Shown: piece by piece, positions 18,997 through 25,681 of the stretch
Position numbering within the stretch: position 1 is the first letter of the stretch
Layout: every line of letters begins with the position of its first letter
Assembly (NCBI GenBank): GCA_963662905.2
Contig: CAXXFD010000002.1
Span: forward strand, 744,001 to 808,000
Origin: G963662905 sp963662905
Lineage (GTDB): Bacteria > Bacteroidota > Bacteroidia > Bacteroidales > WRLA01
DNA length: 64,000 nt
Direction: 5' to 3'
Translations under genes and position numbers: made by a program
Notes under the pieces: generated by a model
What the model saw: only the letters and a program-made list of their open reading frames with translations
Database searches by the model: none
Told to the model about the DNA's origin: nothing

Positions 18997-19962
18997 TTAG
19001 TTTTGCTGTTTGTATGTAATGCGTACTTTGTTTCCTGAAATATCATACTCCATCGGACTCACTTTTTTGAGGAGCAGCAATACTTCTTCCAGGCTGTTAT
19101 CTTCTATGGTAAGGGTGTAAAGGTTATCTTGATTTTTCGCATTTTCCAGTTCAATATCAACACCATACCAATATTCCAATTCTTTGCAAACCGTAAAAAT
19201 ATCGTCCTGATCGAAAAATTGCTTCCCGTAAATCCATGCGGTAAGATTGCCGGCATTTACCTGCTCAAGACGGGCAGATTTATTTTTGCTATCGTAAATG
19301 AATTGCTCATCAGGTTTGAGGAGGACATCCTGATCCTGACCATTAAGCATCACTTTAACGCTACCGGAAACCAAAACGGTTTTAACAATGCGGTCGGAAG
19401 GATATGCTGTTACGGAAAAGCGCGTCCCCAAAACCTGAACGTCCATTTTGGGAGTAGAAACAACAAATGGTTTTTGCGCATTGTGCACCACATCAAAGAA
19501 AGCACGGCCACTAAGAAAAACCTCACGGAGGTCACCTTCAAAATTTTCAGGATATTTGATCCGGCTGCCTCCGGCAAGGATCACTTTGGTGCCATCGGGA
19601 AGATTCAGGTTGCTGCGGATTCCGGCAGGACTTTGAATGCTCAGCATTTTTACTGCATCATCTTTAAAAATGCGGTCGCTGAAAAGCACTGCTGTAAATA
19701 TTATCCCAATCAGTAAAACAGCGGCAATACGCAAAAACGGCCGCATTTTTATGTACAGATTGCGTTGATTTGTACGCCTTCTGATTTCAGAAAGCATTGC
19801 AGCTTTTTTTTCGGCTGACAACTGCTTTTCCCTGGCTGCATTCCAACGCCCTTGAAGCATTTGCTTCGATTCTTTTGTTTCGTACAAATGCTTTTCATCT
19901 TCCTTCCCGCTAAGCCCCAAAAGGTAGCGCCTTAACAAGTCTTTATTGAGTTTATTATCCAT
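18997..19962 (-). CDS. FecR-family anti-sigma factor
   Basis: 321 aa. The N-terminal cytoplasmic anti-sigma segment is about 1-75, one membrane span follows (FLRIAAVLLIGIIFTAVLFS, about 77-96), then the periplasmic FecR domain (about 110-210, with RSNLNLPDGTKVILAGGSRI and FFDVVHNAQKPFVV) and a C-terminal DUF4974 domain (about 245-320) that resembles an STN fold. The protein holds the ECF sigma factor inactive until the STN domain of the loaded SusC contacts its periplasmic part. The gene lies between the sigma gene and susC, the usual order. Confidence 0.92.
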   Translation of the reverse strand: MDNKLNKDLLRRYLLGLSGKEDEKHLYETKESKQMLQGRWNAAREKQLSAEKKAAMLSEIRRRTNQRNLYIKMRPFLRIAAVLLIGIIFTAVLFSDRIFKDDAVKMLSIQSPAGIRSNLNLPDGTKVILAGGSRIKYPENFEGDLREVFLSGRAFFDVVHNAQKPFVVSTPKMDVQVLGTRFSVTAYPSDRIVKTVLVSGSVKVMLNGQDQDVLLKPDEQFIYDSKNKSARLEQVNAGNLTAWIYGKQFFDQDDIFTVCKELEYWYGVDIELENAKNQDNLYTLTIEDNSLEEVLLLLKKVSPMEYDISGNKVRITYKQQN

Positions 19963-20078
19963 TTGGCTATGTTAATAATGTAATGGATACATTCAGAAGA
20001 CCCTTTCCCCCTAATGGAAATGAAAAAATTACCTATAAATTAACAGTGGATTCCCTGTCAAATGGATCACAGCCTCAA

Positions 20079-20672
20079 TCAGCTAATCCCTAAAAGTATA
20101 ATAATCAGGTAGTAATCTTTTAGAACTTTGCGCAAGTCTTTCAAAGCCATGCTAATATGAATTTCGATGGTTTTAGTGGAGATATTGAGCTCTTTGCTGA
20201 TTTCCTTATGCGAAAGGCATTGTATTCGGCTCATTTGGAAAACCTGACGGCGCCGATCCGGCATTTCCTCAATACATTTATGGATAATTTCCTGCAGCTC
20301 ATTCAGCAGAACAGCTTCTTGTGTATCCTGATTGGCATGATTCAAATGATTTCTCAAATGATCGAGATATTTCCACTCATTGAGCTTCTTTTTATGTCGG
20401 TTAAAAATCAGGTTTCGTGTGATGGTAAAAATATAGGCATTGAGGTTTTCTTCCGGATTGACCGATTTACGTGATTCCCAAAGTTTCACAAAAACCTCTT
20501 GAGTAACTTCCTCTGCATCACTCCTGTTTTTCATGAAGTCGCAGGAAAAATTAAAAACGCGATCGGAAAAAATGTTAAAAATTTCCCCGAAAGCATCATC
20601 ACTATCATTACAAAAAGCCTGAATAGTGGAGGTTGATATGTCCTTTCTTATCTTTGGTTTCAAAAATATCAA
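20079..20672 (-). CDS. ECF RNA polymerase sigma factor (FecI-like), TTG start
   Basis: 197 aa. Region 2 includes DAFGEIFNIFSDRVF and DAEEVTQEVFVKLWE (about 27-72); region 4 includes HKEISKELNISTKTIEIHI (about 152-171), the helix-turn-helix for -35 recognition. It should direct polymerase to the susCD cluster when released by FecR. The frame is closed by a TGA directly upstream of the TTG at 20672 and has no suitable ATG before region 2, so TTG is the likely start; this may keep expression low. It lies 39 nt after the S51 gene and 116 nt before fecR. Confidence 0.88.
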   Translation of the reverse strand: MIFLKPKIRKDISTSTIQAFCNDSDDAFGEIFNIFSDRVFNFSCDFMKNRSDAEEVTQEVFVKLWESRKSVNPEENLNAYIFTITRNLIFNRHKKKLNEWKYLDHLRNHLNHANQDTQEAVLLNELQEIIHKCIEEMPDRRRQVFQMSRIQCLSHKEISKELNISTKTIEIHISMALKDLRKVLKDYYLIIILLGIS

Positions 20673-20711
20673 TCATTGCGTAAAGCAAATTTATTGAAAT
20701 ATTTTGAATAA

Positions 20712-22691
20712 TCAGCGTATAACAATGGTTTGGGTATGCGTTTGTCCTTTTGAATTTTCAAGGTAGAGCATATAGAGCCCCGACGAAAAGCCTTTCAGAT
20801 TTAGCTGGCGATTAACATCTTCATGCTCTGATTTCCAAAGTATCGCACCCGACATTGAAATAACTGAAACATATCCGATTTCGTGATGGGTTTCAATCGT
20901 TAATATTTCCGAAACCGGATTGGGATACACTTTAATATCAGCGCCCCAGGAGTTTTTGATATCAGGAACCGAATAGGCACTGATACCGCTTCCGGCCTTA
21001 AGTTTCATCGGGCCACTCATCACCCTGATTTTCATTTGTTCAAAGCCGGCTATCATTTTGGGTGTATTGTACGCATCGGAATAAGTCCGGGTGGCAAATC
21101 CGCCTTTGGTTTGCGCCAATTCGAGTATCATTGACGGTGCGCTGCCATAAGTAGTTATAAAAGTGCCGTCTTCCCCCGGTGCATATTTGATGTAATTTTT
21201 GCGCGTCAGCCAAATACCAAAACGCAATTGGTTCTGAAGCATAGCGTAAGGAATTCCAGCTGCCGGATTCATATACATATCCGAGTCAAAAAAGCTGTTT
21301 GGCATAATGACAGATGTTTTTAAAAGGCCAAAACCTTCCTTAAACACAAGGCTGCCGGTTCCTGCGGCATTATACAGCATATAATTCTCTATGATGGTTT
21401 TGCCTGCAAAGCGGCTGTTGTCTCCAACAAACCCAATTATTTTTCCATCCCGCCTGATGTGATCGTATAGCAATGCACCATTGGCTGTGTTCTGCAGAAA
21501 GTTTTCAAGGATGTAGAACACATTATCAATAAACAGATAGCGTTTTGCTTCCCGGATTGTTATTTCAAAATGATAATCATCGCCCATTGAGCTGATACCA
21601 CTAAATATCAATACATTGGTAGCCCCGAGCTCGATCAGACTATTTCTGCACACATTGGCAGTGATTTCGTCAGAGCCAGTCACAATCAATATTTTTTCAT
21701 CAACCGAACCTGATTCATGCAAAAAGCTGTTGAGCATTCCAATATTGTCATTAATATCATCGCCGCCACTGGCATATATTGTATAATTCCCTTTCTCTTC
21801 GAACAGCTCAGGTGTGAATTCATCCTCAAACCCGTTTATTACTCCTGTATTAAAATCAATGGTGCAACCATCAAGGAGCTGCGAAACTTTCAATGAATCC
21901 ACATTCAGCATTTCCCCATCGAGATGAAAGCTTGCATCGGAAATGGCCTGATAAATATTTGCAGCACCTGTTCCAAATACCTGGCCGACTTTCTCCTCCG
22001 AAATGGCCATTGCGGTTGTTTCATCAATACCGATACCGGTGATCATTTCTTCATGGTTCAGTTTCCAGTTGGCCAAAAACCCCATAAGGCGACCGGCGCG
22101 GCCACGTTCGGTGAAATGCGAGTCAAAAATATAGCCCGGGTAAAAATCAAAAAAATCATCAGCAAGCGTAACATACTGGTTATTTGGATCTTCAATACAT
22201 TCATCAGGATAAACCGTTCCTCTTTGTGCTGTAAAAATAACTTTTGATAAAACTGCCAGTCCGGCCGATGTTCCGCAAATTACACCGCCTTCATTGTATT
22301 TATCGCGGATCGCATCCTGTGTCAAGGTGTTTTTGTAGGTCGAATAATAATTCCACTGGTCACCTCCTTTCAGGAAAATCACATCATAGGTCATCAAACT
22401 GTCGTATGTTTCCTGATTATCGGCAATGGTTTTGGAATTGAGTTTAAAATCTTTGGCTGATGCAGCGCCACAATGATCCACGAAATAATTCCGCATCCAG
22501 TCGCTGGCCGTGGAATAGGAAATAATAGCCACCCGCTTGTTTGCAGATTGCGCAACAGCCCAGGAATACGGTTCGGTGCTCCAACCTCCGGCTTCATCCG
22601 ATTCACTTCCGCCGCCAATAATCAACAAACTCCCTTGTGCCATTAATAAAACCGGAAAAACAACACCTAATACAAGTAAAATTTTTTTCAT
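20712..22691 (-). CDS. T9SS-exported tandem cyanophycinase-like protein (S51)
   Basis: 659 aa. Signal peptide 1-18 (ends LLMAQ). The first S51 domain (about 20-285) is complete: LLIIGGGSE, LKGGDQ with Gln112, GVICGTSAG with Ser142, FDSHFTERGRAGRLMGF with His192, and IGIDETTAM with Glu224. A second region (about 300-540) repeats the fold's order (GNYTIYASGGDD, KIIGFVGDNSR where GTSAG should be, GFGLLKTSVIM like GLGLLKNAIID of the neighbour enzyme) but lacks the nucleophile, so it looks like an inactive copy. A T9SS sorting domain closes it (VYPNPVSEILTI, GLYMLYLEN). It should act at the cell surface, with the dead copy possibly binding polymer. It follows the isoaspartyl dipeptidase gene by 9 nt. 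Confidence 0.85.
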   Translation of the reverse strand: MKKILLVLGVVFPVLLMAQGSLLIIGGGSESDEAGGWSTEPYSWAVAQSANKRVAIISYSTASDWMRNYFVDHCGAASAKDFKLNSKTIADNQETYDSLMTYDVIFLKGGDQWNYYSTYKNTLTQDAIRDKYNEGGVICGTSAGLAVLSKVIFTAQRGTVYPDECIEDPNNQYVTLADDFFDFYPGYIFDSHFTERGRAGRLMGFLANWKLNHEEMITGIGIDETTAMAISEEKVGQVFGTGAANIYQAISDASFHLDGEMLNVDSLKVSQLLDGCTIDFNTGVINGFEDEFTPELFEEKGNYTIYASGGDDINDNIGMLNSFLHESGSVDEKILIVTGSDEITANVCRNSLIELGATNVLIFSGISSMGDDYHFEITIREAKRYLFIDNVFYILENFLQNTANGALLYDHIRRDGKIIGFVGDNSRFAGKTIIENYMLYNAAGTGSLVFKEGFGLLKTSVIMPNSFFDSDMYMNPAAGIPYAMLQNQLRFGIWLTRKNYIKYAPGEDGTFITTYGSAPSMILELAQTKGGFATRTYSDAYNTPKMIAGFEQMKIRVMSGPMKLKAGSGISAYSVPDIKNSWGADIKVYPNPVSEILTIETHHEIGYVSVISMSGAILWKSEHEDVNRQLNLKGFSSGLYMLYLENSKGQTHTQTIVIR

Positions 22692-22700
22692 AACAACTGT

Positions 22701-23864
22701 TTATTTTTTATCAAAATAAGTTTTCTTGATTTGTTTGTAATCCTCAGTGATCAGCTCTCCTTTAGAAACCATATGCACAATTTCGATGGATTCATCCAAA
22801 ACCAGCAGATCTGCATCGAATCCCGCGGCAAGTCTTCCTTTATGATTCAGTTTGAGCACATTTGCCACGTTTGTACTGATAATTTGTACCGCTTCGCTGA
22901 TGCTGATCTTTTCTTCCAAAACCATATCACGAAACTCTGTAAGCAAACTTAGCGGTTTTCCTGTTTCCAGTTTGACCAGCTTACCATTTTCGTCGAAATC
23001 AGGCAGCGAACCGCCGGCATCAGAACTCATAGTGATGTGTTCCAAAGGCACGCCCGCATCCAGGAGTTCACGCACGGCTTTTGAAGGTTTTATTTCATAT
23101 TCAGGAAAATAAGGATAAGAGCTGGAAGTAATATCAATCCAGCCAAGCTTGCCATATATCTTTGCATCCTCAAAGATATAATCGTTTCGGTTGATGTGCG
23201 TGGGCAAAAACTGTTTGTATTTCAGCTCCGAAATCTGCACTACATCATGAAGCGGAAGGAAAGGACTGCGGGCATCGCCCATATGAATATTAACGATACC
23301 GGCTTTACCACCGAGCATACCTCCAACCCTTGCAGCTGCAGCGATTTTGGCTATCTCAGCAACAGAAGGCACAGAGCTTCGGTGATCCGAGAGGGCAATT
23401 TCGCCCACCCCAATTACTTCTTCGATCATTGCTATATCTTTAGCCACATCGCCCAGAAGGCTTGGTGTTGGAATTTGATATGCTCCGCTATAAATAAATG
23501 CCGTAAGGCCTTCGCTGTTAAGCGCCTTGGCTTTCATCAGCACTTCTTGAAGAGTGCGTGTAATGCCATCGGTGCCCAGACATCCCACTGCTGTGGCAAC
23601 ACCGGCTTCAAAAAACTCGCTGATGTGCATTTCCGGAGTACGTGTTTCCGGCCCGCCTTCACCACCTGCGCCGGCAAAATGACAATGGCTGTCAATAAAT
23701 GCCGGTACAACATACATTCCCAAAGCATCAATTACCTTGCTGATAAAGGGGAAATCTGCATTCAGATGTTCGCCAATAAACCCGATTTTATTTCCTGCTA
23801 TCAAAATATCTTTTATTCCCAAAGGTTCCGGCGCCATTATATTGGCATTTTTAATCAAAATCAT
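22701..23864 (-). CDS. iadA: Beta-aspartyl (isoaspartyl) dipeptidase
   Basis: 387 aa, the length of E. coli IadA, from the ATG at 23864. An amidohydrolase without signal peptide, so cytoplasmic. It splits beta-Asp-X dipeptides. Visible features are SHCHFAGAGGEGGPETRTPE (metal ligands His60, His62), YSGAYQIPTPS near 126, SDHRSS near 159, HMGDARS with His194, PTHINRN with His223 and SSDAGGS with Asp282. These match the E. coli metal and substrate residues with constant offsets, except that Glu155 sits where E. coli has the carboxylated bridging Lys162. It is followed after 9 nt by the tandem S51 gene, an operon that joins polymer cleavage to dipeptide hydrolysis. Confidence 0.9.
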   Translation of the reverse strand: MILIKNANIMAPEPLGIKDILIAGNKIGFIGEHLNADFPFISKVIDALGMYVVPAFIDSHCHFAGAGGEGGPETRTPEMHISEFFEAGVATAVGCLGTDGITRTLQEVLMKAKALNSEGLTAFIYSGAYQIPTPSLLGDVAKDIAMIEEVIGVGEIALSDHRSSVPSVAEIAKIAAAARVGGMLGGKAGIVNIHMGDARSPFLPLHDVVQISELKYKQFLPTHINRNDYIFEDAKIYGKLGWIDITSSSYPYFPEYEIKPSKAVRELLDAGVPLEHITMSSDAGGSLPDFDENGKLVKLETGKPLSLLTEFRDMVLEEKISISEAVQIISTNVANVLKLNHKGRLAAGFDADLLVLDESIEIVHMVSKGELITEDYKQIKKTYFDKK

Positions 23865-23983
23865 AAGCAAACTTTTATGTTAGGCGATACGCGTATATTC
23901 CTGTTTGATCGCTATAAGGATACAATCCGAGAAGGCATATCCCCTATTAAATAATTAACGATATTTGGCGCAGAATACATGTC

Positions 23984-24865
23984 ATGCCAAAAAACAACAA
24001 AAAAGCACTCATTTTTGCACTGCTTGCGATTCTCTGCTGGAGCACAATTGGCAGTGCTACAAAAATTACCCTGCGCTATTGCAGTGCAGATCAAATGCTT
24101 TTGTGGGCGAATTTATCCGCATTTCTTTTTCTTTTTGCTTTAAACCTCAAGGAAAATAAATCCGGCATATTCCAAAAAATAAAAACACGCGATATCCTGC
24201 GCAGCGCATTCATGGGCATGATCAATCCTTTTTTGTATTATTTATTGCTTTTTGAAGCTTATGACCTGCTGCCTGCACAGGAAGCCGGCACATTAAATTA
24301 CATTTGGCCGGTGATGCTGGTTTTGCTCTCTGCTGTTTTTTTAAAAGAAAATCTGCCATTATTCCGATTTCTGGCTATTTTACTCAGCTTCAGCGGACTG
24401 GTTGTTATCGCCACAAAAGGCACATTTGTTATGGAAGGCGTCAGCAATGTCCGGGGCATTGTGTTGATATTGATCAGTGCGCTGTTATGGGCTTCATACT
24501 GGATTTTCAATATGAAAGACAGACGTGATGCGGCAGGAAAATTGACCCTCAACTTTGCCTTTGGCCTGTTGTACATACTAATCTACCAGCTTATCAGCGC
24601 CGATCCATTACAAATATCTTTAAATGGCCTGACCGGCAGTATTTATATTGGCATTTTTGAAATGGGGCTTACATTTTATCTCTGGATGAGCGCACTGCAA
24701 TACAGCACACACACTGCGCGCATCAGCAACCTGATTTATCTATCCCCTTTTATATCACTGATTTTCATCAGTATATTTGTTGGCGAAAGCATTCATCCGG
24801 CCACTATTGTTGGTTTAGCTTTGATTATTGGGGGGATTGTGTGGCAGGAACGGATAAAAACATGA
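23984..24865 (+). CDS. EamA/DMT-family transporter
   Basis: 293 aa with ten hydrophobic helices in two five-helix EamA repeats. The first begins ALIFALLAILCWSTIGSATK and holds LPAQEAGTLNYIWPVMLVLL near 95; the second begins GIVLILISALLWASYWIFN near 160 and ends ISIFVGESIHPATIVGLALI. This is a drug/metabolite exporter-type carrier of the inner membrane; members mostly export amino acids or related metabolites. It is divergent from iadA across 119 nt and could export excess arginine or aspartate, but that is only inference from position. Confidence 0.85.
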   Translation: MPKNNKKALIFALLAILCWSTIGSATKITLRYCSADQMLLWANLSAFLFLFALNLKENKSGIFQKIKTRDILRSAFMGMINPFLYYLLLFEAYDLLPAQEAGTLNYIWPVMLVLLSAVFLKENLPLFRFLAILLSFSGLVVIATKGTFVMEGVSNVRGIVLILISALLWASYWIFNMKDRRDAAGKLTLNFAFGLLYILIYQLISADPLQISLNGLTGSIYIGIFEMGLTFYLWMSALQYSTHTARISNLIYLSPFISLIFISIFVGESIHPATIVGLALIIGGIVWQERIKT

Positions 24866-24894
24866 GCCCGGCTTCTGTCTTAGTTGGGGCTCAT
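24862..24894. terminator. Hairpin at the 3' end of the EamA gene
   Basis: The arms ATGAGCCC (24862-24869, including the TGA stop) and GGGCTCAT (24887-24894) enclose a 17-nt loop. The minus-strand side ends in five T residues, so it would work best for transcripts arriving from the 25-kb surface-protein genes. Confidence 0.5.
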
Positions 24895-25216
24895 GAAATC
24901 GGTTGTTTACTCTATAAAGTTCAAATTCAAGGTCAGAGCACCGTCGAAGCGTGCATAAAAAAATATAAAACAAGATAATAATCAGATATTTGAAATTATA
25001 GATTTCGAGCAATCCCAAATTTTCGAGAGAATAATGGCATGCTCTATTTGTATAGTTGCTACAAGTCAACTCCAATAACTTCATTACACTCATCTCAAAT
25101 ACCAGTTATCTCCCTTCTTTCGGACTACTGACAAGCCTTTATCAAAAATAAGGGCTGAGCACAAAAACGGAGGCCCTCATTCAATTGTGGCCTGCCGCTT
25201 CTCTGATACATTTAAA
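24866..25216. other. Intergenic region with no convincing gene
   Basis: 351 nt between convergent genes. It is AT-rich; the only long frame on the minus strand runs into the EamA gene and has no start context or recognisable sequence. It holds the hairpin at 24862-24894 and a weaker one at 25171-25193. Confidence 0.5.
25171..25193 (-). terminator. Weak hairpin after the small secreted protein gene
   Basis: AGGCC (25171-25175) pairs with GGCCT (25189-25193); on the minus strand it is followed by CCGTTTTT. The stem has only 5 bp, so this is a tentative terminator for the gene at 25217-25423. Confidence 0.3.
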
Positions 25217-25423
25217 CTATTTTTTTAGCTTTTTGATTCCATAAGCTGCGCCCATGCCCAGCAACACAATCAGTCCGCCGCCAATGCCCGCGCCACCGCC
25301 AACGGGCGTATTGCCCGAACCGGCGCCGGTTGGGTTTACATCATCGTTTGGGTGTGGCGGATCCTGGGCATTTACCGTAAGGAACATGGCCAGAATTGCA
25401 ATTAAAGCGAGTAGTTTCTTCAT
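25217..25423 (-). CDS. Small secreted protein with Gly-rich C-terminal membrane tail, copy 2
   Basis: 68 aa from the ATG at 25423; the frame upstream is only translated repeat DNA. The parts are a signal peptide (MKKLLALIAILAMFLTVNAQ), a short proline/asparagine linker (DPPHPNDDVNPTG), a Gly-rich spacer (NTPVGGGAGIGGG), a hydrophobic helix (LIVLLGMGAAYGI) and a basic end (KKLKK). Signal, linker, helix and basic tail is the layout of exosortase-type CTERM substrates; the end resembles the PID-CTERM type of Bacteroidota. The paralogue at 28010-28222 shares most residues. It follows the T9SS gene at 25682 after a repeat-filled leader. Confidence 0.65.
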   Translation of the reverse strand: MKKLLALIAILAMFLTVNAQDPPHPNDDVNPTGAGSGNTPVGGGAGIGGGLIVLLGMGAAYGIKKLKK

Positions 25424-25496
25424 TTTGATTTGGTTTTTAGAGACAGACCCCCTTTTGTGAGACGCACCGCAGCGCAGCAGACACTTCGCTGTGCTT

Positions 25497-25646
25497 GAGA
25501 CGCACGGCTGTGCTTGAGACGCACGGCTGTGCTTGAGACGCACGGCTGTGCTTGAGACGCACGGCTGTGCTTGAGACGCACGGCTGTGCTTGAGACGCAC
25601 GGCTGTGCTTGAGACGCACGGCTGTGCTTGAGACGCACGGCTGTGC
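25497..25646. repeat. 19-bp tandem repeat array, seven full units plus a partial one
   Basis: The unit GAGACGCACGGCTGTGCTT is repeated without error from 25497 to 25629, then a 17-nt partial unit ends at 25646. The last unit with its flank forms an 8-bp hairpin (AGACGCAC, loop GGCT, GTGCGTCT, 25631-25650). Degenerate units lie at about 25458-25496. The array sits between the T9SS gene stop and the small secreted gene on the minus strand. The motif resembles palindromic intergenic repeats seen in Bacteroidota genomes. Confidence 0.95.
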
Positions 25647-25681
25647 GTCTTTACAGGTGGAGTATGTCTCTGTTATTTTTT

